From NCBI GenBank assembly GCA_921293015.1, contig OV121081.1:78943022-79007021 (forward strand): DNA of 64,000 nt, read 5' to 3'. Below, piece by piece: positions 1 to 9,403 of the stretch (position 1 is its first letter; the number at the start of each line of letters is the position of its first letter). Under the pieces are notes generated by a model that did not search any database, was not told the origin of the DNA, and saw only the letters and a list, made by a program, of their open reading frames with translations. The translations under genes were made by a program, and so were the position numbers. This stretch comes from Phorcus lineatus (taxonomy: Eukaryota; Mollusca; Gastropoda; Trochida; Trochidae).

Positions 1-2519
1 AAGTCCGTGTGTCGCTCACCTCGGCAGCCATCTTGAACCCGTAGGACATTGGTTGGAAATCCTCCTGGAAATATACAAGCCACAGTTGTAACCCTGTTAA
101 ATTTGGGATGACATTATCTGCATTAGTACAAGTTCTTGTACTTATTAGAGGCTAGTTCCTTACAGCCTTCAAAATCAGCTTGAAGAGTCAGGTTACACCG
201 CCAGCATTGACTGTTCCAGCAGCAAACAAGATTCCTCAGTTATTATAACATTTGATGTACATAACCCATTAAAACCTTTGCCTAAATGAAATCTTTCCGC
301 CTTTACAAATTCTCCGGAACAAACTAGTTGGGGCATTTATAATAACAATATACATATATCAACTCAAACAAAAATATAATTAGATTTGGCTGGTGAACTG
401 AAAGAAGCAACTACCTCTTCAAACACATTGGCTCTGTTGATCTTCTCCCGGATATTGTCGACTATCTTGAGACTGCAGAGACTGAAGGCCTTGAGACATC
501 GGTCCTCAATAAGATATGGATCATGAAGGTAGAGGTTTGTGAACACAGTCTGGGCTAGCGAGTGACCCTCCAGCCATGTCACCTGAAGGAGATACATTAC
601 TAGTATTAGTCTTCATCTACATGGTTCAAAGATGTCACATTGATAAATCACATAACTTTTAACATTCTTCATCAAGTGATGAATTTTCAAACCAATATCT
701 ATTTATGTTCTTATCCCTCTTAATTTATGAGTGAGATTAATTCTTGAGGTGAACTTCTTTAAATAGTATGGATGAAATATTGAACTTTGTCATTTGCTCC
801 TGTTGAGAAAGAATATATAGAGGATATTTGACATTTCTCGTCGAATACCATGAGTATCCCATCGAGTGAAGTAGGAATTTATATTTTCACGAGGGGCGTA
901 GCCACGAGACGAGAAATGTCAAATGTTCTATATATTATGTTTCCCAAAACCCCGTAAATGACCCTAACTATATGAATGGAGAAGCTAAAATGATTTGCCA
1001 GCGCAGCCGTTGCATGACGTCATTTAATTCTTTCATGACGTCACAGACGACGTCATATGATTGTTGCATCATTTCACTGAGTAGAATACCATTTTTATTT
1101 CACTCAGTGAAACTACAGGTTTTATTTTTACCGATGAATGGTATATTTCACCATTCGAAATATAATAAATGTTATGTTTTCACATGACCAACAGTAAATG
1201 GATAAAGGGACATTTCATATCATGGATGAATGCACAAATATAGCAAAATTATAAGTCAGTCACACAAGAGGGGAAGTAACTCAAATTGTGAAAATTAAAG
1301 CTTCAACATCTCAAAAACGACAAGAGATAAAGTCAAATCAAAACTCTAATAACTTCATGTAGAACCATCATTCAAAATAGCTTTATTTCATACCGAATTC
1401 TTGAATATTTTGAATATTAAAACTTTTATGGTTCACTATTACAAAATACCTTGTGACCATTTTGCTAGATAGATTATCAAAATATTACAATTTAATAACC
1501 TCTAAACAAATCACACACAAAAACATAAAATCACAAAACTGAGTTAATTATCAAAAAACATAAAAAGATGTATTTAGTTTAAGATAAAGTGAAAATGAGC
1601 AATGTATTACTCACCAGACAGGCTAGAGTTGAATCCATTATTCCAATCTGTTCAGGTGCCGTGACATCTTTTATTTTGATAGTCTTGGCCTGATCAAAAG
1701 GTAATGACATCTTTAATATTATTTTGGGCAATCTGAAAACTTTTATAACCATTCAACTTGTTATGACTGTCTATGAAAATAAATTGCATTTCAAATTATA
1801 GATCAGTAATAAATGAAACTAAAAGATTTGTTATCAACTGTAAATATTTGAGAAATGTATTGTGTTAGAAAAAAAAACACTGACCTCCACAGCCTGTTCG
1901 AGACTGAAGACTTTCCTTTTGATCTGATTGCACATCATTCCAGCGTCCATCTTAGGATCCATCATCTCAATTGCTGACATGGCCTCGAACAAACCAAATC
2001 TAAAAACATAATCAAATATTTGTCAAACACATGTGTTTCATAATTATTAACACATTCAGTCTCATATTCTTAAAGGGATTTTCTTTTTCATTTCAAGTAA
2101 TGACAGTTGTGCAAAACTGTTATGTTTTAAAGGAACACTTCTTAATTTTGTCTCGCTAAAAGCCACTTTTGAATTACACATATATATAAGGCAGCTCGTT
2201 CAATAGAGAGGAGATAAATAATGACAAAAATTTATCCATGGTCTTTCAAAGATTCACTAATGTGTCATGAGGTCTGGTTACTTGCTATAATTTATTCAGA
2301 GACTGTAAGTGATAAAGTGATTAAGTGCAGAGTTGTCCTAAAACATCAGACTTATTGCACCACATAACTGAAAAACTTCAAACATCTTCGTATCTAAACT
2401 TACGATGCATCATGGAGCAACTCTCCCAGTTCCAACTCAGAAACTGCTGCAACAAAGTCATCTGTGACATCCTTCCAGTTATATGACAGCTTCTCCTGTT
2501 TTTCCACTTGAGCTTCCAT
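1..2519 (-). CDS. NAA35: NAA35, NatC N-alpha-acetyltransferase auxiliary subunit (N-terminal exons, partial)
   Basis: Five coding exons on the minus strand: 2404-2519 (ATG at 2519), 1885-1999, 1615-1689, 415-582 and 1-64, the last cut by the window edge. All junctions are GT-AG and in phase, giving about 179 residues. The translation contains [20 protein letters not shown], then [20 protein letters not shown] and YGFKMA, which I recognise as the conserved N-terminal half of NAA35/MAK10. In known biology this protein anchors the NatC complex (catalytic NAA30, small NAA38) to the ribosome for co-translational N-terminal acetylation. The start was chosen because a tttag acceptor lies 7 bases upstream of the ATG (exon begins near 2526), and the residues after it (NWKDVTDDF) align with the vertebrate NWVDITQDF region. 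The acceptor implies a non-coding first exon further upstream. A fold-back repeat sits in the intron between 583 and 1614. Confidence 0.93.
812..938. repeat. Fold-back (hairpin) repeat inside an NAA35 intron
   Basis: The arm around 812-850 (TATATAGAGGATATTTGACA, then TTTCTCGTCG) is the inverted complement of the arm around 905-938 (CGAGACGAGAAATGTCAAAT). Near the loop is TTTTCACGAGGGGCG followed by AGCCACGAG. The same loop words recur in the larger palindrome at 39001-39175, so both belong to one non-autonomous fold-back family. No coding capacity. Confidence 0.7.
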
Positions 2520-2924
2520 TTTGAAACTAAACAGGGGGAAAAAAATGTGTACATGTTTGTTCCCAGAAATAATCATTTCAGCACTTGAGGTTGTAAGAAA
2601 GTTCAGATGAAGCACAATAAACACATACAGTAACAGGTGAAAAGAAAATTGTAATGCTGATTAGGCAGGAAACAAACGTTTAGAAAAAGAATTAAATATC
2701 TATGAATATTGAATTGATATCTATACCTTTTTTCAATAGAACCTTTATATCACACTATAAGCTTGTGTAGTTTGTTTTTGGATGCTAAAGATGTGAATGC
2801 ATGTCGTTTTAACAAAAGTTTGAGATCATCAATCAAACATCACAAACATGAACATATGAGTTTTATATTATAAAAATGTAAGAAAACACTTAAATACCAG
2901 TATTTCACTTATATCACGACTGCT

Positions 2925-3118
2925 AGGGCTATAGGTTGCCAGCATCGGCTAGAATTAGCGAAACATGAGTGGTACTGCGCTGTGTAGCATTGCACCTAAA
3001 CCTTACAGCGTGTAGAAGTGTTTCTAATGCAGACAAAGTTGCCGAGCCCCTGGCAGCATTCGACCATGGACCTCATGATCCTAAGACACAGGTTAACCAT
3101 TGCCCTATCCCGCCCCTG
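2925..3118 (-). repeat. tRNA-derived SINE relic
   Basis: Read on the minus strand, the head resembles a tRNA-derived SINE promoter: GGGGCGGGATAGGGCAATGG at the A-box end, then about 35 bases later GGTCGAATGC as a diverged B box. The remainder towards 2925 would be the SINE body. No clear target duplication was found. It lies upstream of the NAA35 start, in the first intron or promoter region. Confidence 0.55.
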
Positions 3119-4925
3119 CTATATTGAGAAATCCCTTCACAGAATGTAGTGTCCTAGATGTTGCATTTTAACATATTCGACAAGATAAGTTCCTTAATAG
3201 TTTGAAAAATGGTTGCGCTTAATTGAAAAATCTAAAAACAATCAATAGCTTGGTAGATAATTTGATAAATTATGTTATATCATTTATACATAATATGAAA
3301 ATATTTTTTTGGAAACAATATGAACATTTTATCAGCCACTGTAAACGTTTGTGGTTAGTCCAAGGCGAGATGAAAATTTTTTTATAAATATTTTGAAAAT
3401 TAAGACCTGTATTCCACTTTGACCTTCTAAACAAATTCAATGTTGGAAAAGTATTTCATATATTTGTCTTGTCCATACTAATTGTATCACGGCAAAATGA
3501 GTATAGTACCTTAGATTTTTATCACAGAAGTATTTTTCTTTTATAATTTTATTGTAGGTTTATAATGTATGCTTGAAAAATAAAACACAATTTGCAGAGG
3601 AGGTAGGAAAAAGTAACAAAATGGTACTGGGCTCCTTGTGAAATCTCCATTGAAATAGTGCATGAGCAGTATATGCAAATGAAAGATACTTGTAAGCCAC
3701 TGAAAATATTATATTTCAATAATTCAATCATAAATCATCAGCATGATTATTGCTGATATAAAAAAAAAGTCATCATTTAAGTTAAACACAGTTAAGAAAA
3801 AACATCATGAAAACAGGGCCATATCTTCTTATTAGAACTTTTCATTTCTATGTCATGTGATATTCCATCAATTGATCAATCGAGTGGCAGTAGTTGTTGT
3901 TAGCCAAGATATTTTTATTTCTGCCTTACATGTCATAAAAAGGGCATGAAAACAGACAATTTTGAGCTTGAATTAAACCTTTTTAATAAGTTATTGACTT
4001 TGGGCATCTCAGAATAAACTGATGAGGACTGTAGTCCGGAGCTCTGGCAGGGAACCTTGCTCTACTTTCTCAGACATTGATGATGTTATGTTGTTAAAAA
4101 TAGGGTGAGAACCTTTGTGAGTCTAAACCATCTAAATACCAAGTCCAACCAAAACTGAGTCCTCGATGATATGATGATAACTTGGTTCACCATCGAGTTT
4201 CCAATTCTGTAAACATTGATTGTGTGTTGTCATTATTTCCTATGTGTTGTCAAATGGGCATTATTGTACTAAAATAATGTATGATATTATAAGATTGATG
4301 TGCTCTCGGTAAAAATAACAGCAATGATCCCCGTGTGCTTAAATTAAAATCACATTCATTTGAATTTTCACGACAGCAAAAGCTGGAAAAAGCATGAAAA
4401 TAACATCCATTCTACTACAGTAGGTTCAAATATCTTAGTGACATAGTCTATTCATATTTTTTTATCAATTAATACATACTTGTGAAAAAAGCCGATAGAG
4501 ACGATGATAATCAACAACAACAAAAAGTTCCATAAACTGTCTTAAGCCGCTACATATGCGAGTCAACATAAAATGTATGTTTCGTCGCCATGTTTTCGTC
4601 GACCCTAAACTCCGAACAGAGCGTTTACCGTTAAAGCCATGATTAAACTGAGAAGCGATACCTACGACGCAGCAAGGAGTTTTGTTAAAATCCGGAGAAA
4701 TCACAATTTAATTTTGTCAAGTTTCCCCAAAAAATAAACTTTTGTTGTTTCAAAAGAGTGGAATGTAAGGTAACGCATTTCGGTTTCACCAAGAAAAGAA
4801 AGAAATCGGCCACATGCCGGAAATGGAATAGGGATATGCAAAACACAACAAAGAAAAACGGCACAAGAGGAATCATATGCCTACAGCAGGCGTATTTTTG
4901 TCGCATTTGCCAAACCATACATATA
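3119..4925. other. NAA35 upstream or first-intron region
   Basis: AT-rich DNA with no convincing coding exon. About 4550-4720 is more CpG-rich than its surroundings and could hold the non-coding first exon and promoter of NAA35 on the minus strand, because the ATG exon begins at an acceptor and needs an upstream exon. This is inference only; I could not fix a donor site. Confidence 0.3.
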
Positions 4926-5157
4926 CAAGAAGAAGAACGAGTTCTTATGGATAGTCAACTTCTTTATTGCAGGAATTGCGACGTTTCGGTGTAGATATTA
5001 ACGCCGTTATCAAGCAAGTGATACATATGATTCGATGAAGGCAAATATATACATAAATGAGATGGTGATTTTAAAATTAAATGGTTTGATGTACATATAA
5101 TGTTACATCAAATAATAATAAAGAAGCTGACTATCCATAAGAACTCGTTCTTCTTCA
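4926..5157. mobile_element. Remnant of a Penelope-like element terminal repeat
   Basis: Two arms of about 45 bases form an inverted repeat: around 4926-4970 (AAGAAGAACGAGTTCTTATG, then GATAGTCA-CTTCTTTATT) and around 5106-5157 as its complement. Between them on the minus strand lies a sequence laid out like a decayed hammerhead ribozyme (separate entry). Inverted arms around a hammerhead are also seen in the two larger Penelope-like elements that follow, so I read this as a small terminal fragment of a third, different element. Confidence 0.5.
4976..5017 (-). ncRNA. Decayed hammerhead-ribozyme-like motif
   Basis: Minus strand: stem I TTGC (5017-5014) pairs with GCAA (4979-4976). The catalytic box reads TTGATAA (5013-5007), where the consensus is CUGANGA. 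Stem II uses CGGCGT/ACACCG with one mismatch. It is followed by GAAA, a minimal palindromic stem III and UC before the predicted cleavage point. Two core changes (C3 to U, G8 to A) make activity unlikely. Confidence 0.4.
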
Positions 5158-5197
5158 TCAATCAAGCTTCTAAAATGCCCCTTATGGAAGAAGGAAC

Positions 5198-5217
5198 ATA
5201 TATATATATATATATAT
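5198..5217. repeat. (TA)n microsatellite at the edge of PLE 1
   Basis: A run of TA dinucleotides directly abuts the left end of the Penelope-like element. Similar (TA)n runs flank the second element at 6761-6780 and 9329-9344. Such elements are often found next to simple repeats. Confidence 0.85.
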
Positions 5218-5256
5218 TGAAAAATACGAAGTCAGAAGTAAAAACAATCCATTTTA

Positions 5257-5296
5257 ATGGCTAGCGCTTTCAGCTCAACGAGCCTCTTCAGGCCAT
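5257..5296 (-). ncRNA. Hammerhead ribozyme, type I (PLE 1, coding-side terminal repeat)
   Basis: This is the minus-strand copy of the motif described at 6629-6668: stem I ATGGC/GCCAT, box CTGAAGA, stem II GCTC-GTT-GAGC, GAAA, then stem III AGCGCT and the cleavage position. It lies downstream of the PLE 1 coding region on the coding strand, as expected for a ribozyme in the PLE terminal repeat. Confidence 0.75.
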
Positions 5297-5406
5297 ACAT
5301 ATAACGGATAATGCGTTGCCGAGCAACGTCATCGTGTACAACATGACGTCATTACATTAATACGTCACAATATAGGTTACAATAGGATACATGTACAGCA
5401 AAACAT

Positions 5407-6465
5407 TTAAGTTCTAGAATTTAACCTTGGTGAAAACATTTTGATAAATCTGCTTTCTTTTGTTTCTAAAAGTTTACTGTTATCAAAATTTAATTTATAC
5501 ATTGGGAAAACTGAAAAATGCCCGTTTCCACACTCAGCTAAATGTTTACTCAATGGAATTGTACGGTTTTTTGGATGATTAATCTGAGATCTGTGTAAAT
5601 TCATGCGTAATTTTAACTTCATTTCAGTTTTTCCAATGTATTTTTCATTGCACCCAGAGCATGTGATGACATAAACAACATTTTTACTGTTACAATTAAG
5701 ATTTTGTCTTACAGAAAATACTTTACTTTCATTTATATGTACAGAAGAGCCTATTATGATATTTTTACATGTAAGACAGCGTGAATCACCGCATTTAGAT
5801 ACAGTTGGTTCTAACTCACTTGAATCAAACTTGGATGAAGTTAATAACTTACGAAGATTTTTAGGTTGTTTAAGACTGTTAACAATTTTTGATTTACACA
5901 AAACTTTTTCCATTTCTTTACTTTGATGTAAAATAGGTAAGTTTTTGTCAATTATTGCAGCAGCGCTCTGATGGTTAGGGTTAAAGGTGGAAACCAACGG
6001 GACAATGTTTTTATCACACAGTTTATTAGATTTAGCATCTCTGAGGCGACTTTGATCTAACACAGCGGCTTTCTGTACACTGTCTTGTACTAGACTTTCA
6101 GGATAGTTTTGTATCAACAAAAACTCCTTGAGTTCTTTTAAACGTTCCCTCTTTTGTGTGTCATCTGTTACAATAGCACAAATTCTTCTCGCGAGACAGT
6201 ACGGGATGTTACGCTTAGTATGACTTGGATGACATGATTGAAAGTCCAGATATTGATGCGTATCTGTAGGTTTATAGTACAAATCCGTCTCTAATCGACC
6301 GTCCTCTTTTACAACCACGGTCACGTCAAGAAAATTCAAATTAGAGTCACTTGTTTCCATAGTGAATTTCAAAGATGGACTTAAAGAGTTCAGGATACAA
6401 TGCAACTTACACAGTTCCTCTTTTGTTCCCATAAATGGCATGAAACAGTCATCCAAGAATCTTTT
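5407..6465 (-). pseudogene. Penelope-like polyprotein fragment: end of reverse transcriptase plus GIY-YIG endonuclease
   Basis: One open frame on the minus strand, truncated at its 5' end at WKRFLDDCF, where FLDD matches the catalytic F/Y-x-D-D box of the RT palm. The ATG at 6456 lies inside this box and is not a real start. Downstream come the RT thumb region (TDTHQYLDFQSCHPSHTKRN), a Cys cluster CGDSRCLTC at about residues 222-230 of the open frame, and a GIY-YIG nuclease core (VYVITC...KYIGKT, about 261-276) with the helix LKLRMNLHRSQ. The order RT, Cys motif, GIY-YIG is diagnostic of endonuclease-bearing Penelope-like elements, whose nuclease nicks the target DNA. The frame is free of stops, so the insertion may be fairly recent, but the N-terminal RT is absent. 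Confidence 0.88.
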
Positions 6466-6712
6466 CCAAAAGCAGATTTATCAAAATGTTTTCACCAAGG
6501 TTAAATTCTAGAACTTAAATGTTTTGCTGTACATGTATCCTATTGTAACCTATATTGTGACGTATTAATGTAATGACGTCATGTTGTACACGATGACGTT
6601 GCTCGGCAACGCATTATCCGTTATATATATGGCCTGAAGAGGCTCGTTGAGCTGAAAGCGCTAGCCATTAAAATGGATTGTTTTTACTTCTGACTTCGTA
6701 TTTTTCAATATA
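6463..6712 (+). repeat. Inverted terminal repeat copy of PLE 1
   Basis: This block is the reverse complement of 5210-5460 with very few differences, including the end of the element's coding region (CCAAGGTTAAATTCTAGAAC). It begins within a base or two of the point where the RT gene is truncated, so it was joined to the gene during insertion and is not a separate copy. Confidence 0.85.
6629..6668 (+). ncRNA. Hammerhead ribozyme, type I (PLE 1, inverted terminal repeat)
   Basis: All core elements are present: stem I ATGGC (6629-6633) pairs with GCCAT (6664-6668). The box CTGAAGA (6634-6640) fits CUGANGA. Stem II GCTC-GTT-GAGC spans 6642-6652, and GAAA lies at 6654-6657. Stem III is the self-complementary AGCGCT (6657-6662), and the nucleotide before cleavage is A6663. 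The very short palindromic stem III suggests activity as a dimer, which is known for PLE hammerheads. Confidence 0.78.
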
Positions 6713-6835
6713 TAACGCCTGGGAGCTGAAGATCAATTTCAAATTGGTGAACTTTTTTCATATATATATATATATATATAAACACATTTGTTGAAGAAAA
6801 CCAAGATGATTTATTCACAAGTACTTTCGACCATA

Positions 6836-7558
6836 AAGTTCTTGGATATTTAGAAAGGCAATTTTATGAAAAATTGGGAAATAAACTTGGACAAGAGACA
6901 AAGCTACACGTAGAAAACATGTGGAAAAGATTTCTTGATGACTGTTTCGCCATATTAAAGGTATCGGATGAAAATCTGCAAGAAATTCACAGCATTCTAA
7001 ATTCTCTAGACCCTTCTCTTTCATTTACCATGGAAAAAAGTAAATGTGAACTAAATTTCCTGGATGTAAAAGTCAAACTGAATTCTGAAGGCAATATACA
7101 CACGGATATATTTTACAAGAGTACTGATACCCACCAATATTTGGATTTTAGGTCATGTCATCCCAGACACACTAAGCGCAATATCCCATACTCTTTAGCT
7201 AGACGAATTTGCACTATATTGTGTCGGAAAAAGACATTAAAGAACAACGTCTTTATGAATTAAAACATTTTTTACTTAATCAAAACTATCCTGTAGAGTT
7301 AATTAATGATGGTATAACGAGGGCCGTTAGCTTGGATCAAAAGAAACTCAGGGAATCAGCCCACAACAGTAAATCCTCTTCCCAAACCGGCATGAACGCA
7401 AACGCTTCCATCTCAGGAACCAGTCAAATTGAACATGCAGATAAGAGTTGCCTCCCATTAATTACTACGTTTAATCCAAATCATAATAATGCCCTAAGCT
7501 TGGTAAATCAACATTTACCTGTCTTACATCAAAGTCAAAGGATGAAACGGATATATAG
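6836..7558 (+). pseudogene. PLE 2 polyprotein, part 1: RT palm and thumb
   Basis: Residues just before the palm box (LGYLERQFYEKLGNKL) are present, followed by MWKRFLDDCFAIL with the FLDD catalytic pair and TDTHQYLDFRSCHPRHTKRN. The reading frame shifts by one base between 7209 and 7235 (RRICTI, then SEKDIKEQRLYELKHFLLNQ in the next frame). It continues through LPLITTFNPNHNNAL and HLPVLHQSQRMKRIYR before the insertion point. Alignment with PLE 1 supports both the frameshift and the break. Non-functional. Confidence 0.8.
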
Positions 7559-8551
7559 AGAATACTAAACGAATGGTAATGTGATAACATTTTTATGCAA
7601 CGAGTGAATGGAATTTGGTATCAGACGAACGAAAGTGAGTCTGATACCAAATTCCATTCACGAGTTGCATGAAAATGTTATCACATTATCATGAGTTTAG
7701 TATTTTATTTATTACTCATCCCCACATATCAATATTTTTGATGAATTAGTCGTCAAAACAACAGTCAGCTGATCGCGAACAGGCGTAAGAATATCAACAA
7801 GTCACACATAACGCAGAACAAAATAGTTCGCTAATTGTAACTGTCTACATAAGTGACTCGCCTAAAACATGGAACAAAAATTATTTTGGTGAACAAGTAT
7901 ATCATTTTCGAGAAATTTGTTCATATAACAAATGCTAACAAACAACGAAAAATGTCAAGCCATTGTGTAGTTGATACGTGAGTCGTGACGTCATCGGAAT
8001 GTGACCTCTTTCTAGGTCAGTCAGTTTTAAGAAGTTGATGGAACGTACAGTGTCAGCAGTTGAGGAGAATTGAGAATATTGACGTGAATAACAGAATTGA
8101 TAATAGGACCCGCAACTGTAGAAATAAGGCAACGGGAGTTGCAAGATGTCATGTTCAGATTGTCTGCTTGTTGAGGGGGAAGCGACAGGTTGGATGATGG
8201 AAGGGCCAAGCTGTGTGGCGTGGAACGGCCGGCAGAGGGGGGACGTAACACAACTTGCGACGGCACAGAAATTGCAAGTTACAAAAGACTATGTGAATAG
8301 TGCTGTTTTTCACAAATATGAGAGTGATTATTGACACTTGGATATTTTATAGTTTTGGATAGTCGATCACGTCCCCCTGAGAATGCAAAATTTGAAAGTC
8401 GCCATTTTCCAACTTACAAGTCACGTGATTGGACGATGTCATGTGATGTTCGAAAGTAGTTCTGTTTGTTCGCACGAGATATGGTATCACACATATGTGT
8501 GTTACCAGCTCATTGTTATCTAATGAGTGATCTCACCACGGTTGAGTAATA
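7559..8551. mobile_element. About 1-kb insertion in PLE 2 with a terminal hairpin
   Basis: Removing this block joins ...MKRIYR to NYHIVNSRRQP... with the same spacing as KVLCKSKIVNSLKQP in PLE 1, so it is an insertion. Its left end (7559-7705) is a long hairpin: TACTAAACGAATGGTAATGT and the following bases to 7626 are complementary to 7640-7705. The right end (about 8480-8551) has a smaller hairpin around ATCACACATATGTGTGTTAC. A possible 3-bp duplication (AGA) flanks it. No transposase was recognised, so it is probably a non-autonomous element. The short open frame at 8146-8334 has no recognisable domain. Confidence 0.6.
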
Positions 8552-8552
8552 A

Positions 8553-9045
8553 TGAGAAATTATCATATTGTTAATAGTCGAAGACAGCCCCGAAATCTAA
8601 GGAAAATATTGACAAATTCTAAATATGATTCTAATATTGATAAACCAGAGGTCCGAAAATGTGGCGACAAAAGAGGCGCAACCTGTAAAATTTTGATTGA
8701 AGGTAGTTCAGTTAGATTCTCAGGAAATAAAACGTTTTCTGTAAAAAGAAGTATGACTTGCGACTCAAAAAATGTTATTTACATGATTTCATGTCATGGA
8801 TGTCGGGAAATATATATCGGGAAAACAGAGCTCAAGTTAAAAAGAAGAATGAATCTTCATCGTTCACAAATTAAACAAAAGCATAATCGCACAATCCCTC
8901 TAAGTGCGCATCTAGAAACATGTGGAAAAAATATGTATTCTGTTTTCCCGATATACAAAGTTGATTCCACTGAATCTAATTGCTTGGCGGAAAAGGAATT
9001 ATTATTCATTAATAAACTTAAGCCAAAGCTTAATTCAAAACTTTA
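8553..9045 (+). pseudogene. PLE 2 polyprotein, part 2: Cys motif and GIY-YIG endonuclease
   Basis: Continuation of the PLE 2 protein after the insertion: NSRRQPRNLRKIL, then a Cys cluster (CGDKRGATC, one Cys fewer than in PLE 1). The GIY-YIG core is VIYMISC...IYIGKT with the helix LKRRMNLHRSQI and the terminal KLKPKLNSKL. The domain is intact in this part. The upstream frameshift and insertion mean the whole protein cannot be made. Confidence 0.82.
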
Positions 9046-9212
9046 ATCTAATATTCTTCAATTCAATGTCCATTTGCAAGTATGTTTTGTAATGCGCTAC
9101 ATATGTAGCATGCAGTCTATATGTATGTAATGTATCTACGCAACATATGTATCTATGCAATGTATTGTGACGTCATAATTGTTAATCATGACGTCATAAC
9201 CGACTCAACGTC

Positions 9213-9253
9213 ATTCACCTGATGAGACCTTATGGTCGAAAGTACTTGTGAAT
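9213..9253 (+). ncRNA. Hammerhead ribozyme, type I (PLE 2)
   Basis: Every conserved element is present: stem I ATTCAC (9213-9218) pairs with GTGAAT (9248-9253); box CTGATGA (9219-9225); stem II GACC-TTAT-GGTC (9226-9237); GAAA (9238-9241). Stem III is the self-complementary AGTACT (9241-9246), and U9247 sits before the predicted cleavage. It lies just 3' of the PLE 2 coding region on the coding strand. The inverted copy at the left end of the element (6782-6836) holds only the 3' half of the motif. Confidence 0.82.
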
Positions 9254-9328
9254 AAATCATCTTGGTTTTCTTCAACAAATGTGTTTTTCTATATAAGACT
9301 TGAGAGGTGGAACTGCATGAACTGTTTT

Positions 9329-9403
9329 ATATATATATATATATACATACATACATACATACATACATACATACATACATACATACATACATACATACAT
9401 ACA
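9329..9403. repeat. (TA)n(CATA)n microsatellite
   Basis: About 16 bases of TA followed by about 58 bases of CATA tetranucleotides, at the right border of PLE 2. The open frames here that spell repeats of YIHT or CMYV are products of the microsatellite, not genes. Confidence 0.95.

Larger units (their letters stand above)
5210..6712 (-). mobile_element. Penelope-like retroelement copy 1 (5'-truncated, inverted terminal repeats)
   Basis: The element consists of a minus-strand coding region (5407-6465) enclosed by a near-perfect inverted repeat of about 250 bases: 5210-5460 and 6463-6712. The 3' terminal region lies in its normal place downstream of the gene. A second copy in the opposite orientation is fused to the truncated 5' end, precisely where the reverse-transcriptase gene breaks off. 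Each copy carries a hammerhead ribozyme (5257-5296 minus; 6629-6668 plus). Head-to-head terminal repeats with 5' truncation are known for Penelope-like elements and reflect their unusual reverse transcription. The copy cannot be autonomous because most of the RT is missing. Confidence 0.85.
6780..9290 (+). mobile_element. Penelope-like retroelement copy 2 (truncated, frameshifted, interrupted)
   Basis: A second, clearly different PLE on the plus strand. Its first 55 or so bases (6782-6836) are the inverted complement of its last 55 (9231-9286), a short version of the inverted-terminal layout of PLE 1. The coding region starts within the RT at about 6836, shifts frame near 7210-7235 and is split at about 7558 by a 1-kb insertion. 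It resumes at 8553 and ends at 9045. A hammerhead ribozyme lies downstream at 9213-9253. (TA)n runs flank both ends. It shares protein order and many motifs with PLE 1, but the nucleotide sequences are diverged, so it is a separate family. Confidence 0.82.

Noticed and set aside
4019-4045. CTGATGA followed by a GGACTGTAGTCC hairpin, resembling a hammerhead core
   Set aside because: The essential GAAA is replaced by GGAG, and no stem I pairing exists between the flanks, so it is not a hammerhead.
8146-8334. 62-codon open frame inside the PLE 2 insertion
   Set aside because: No domain, no splice partners, and overlapping open frames on the other strand; consistent with chance.
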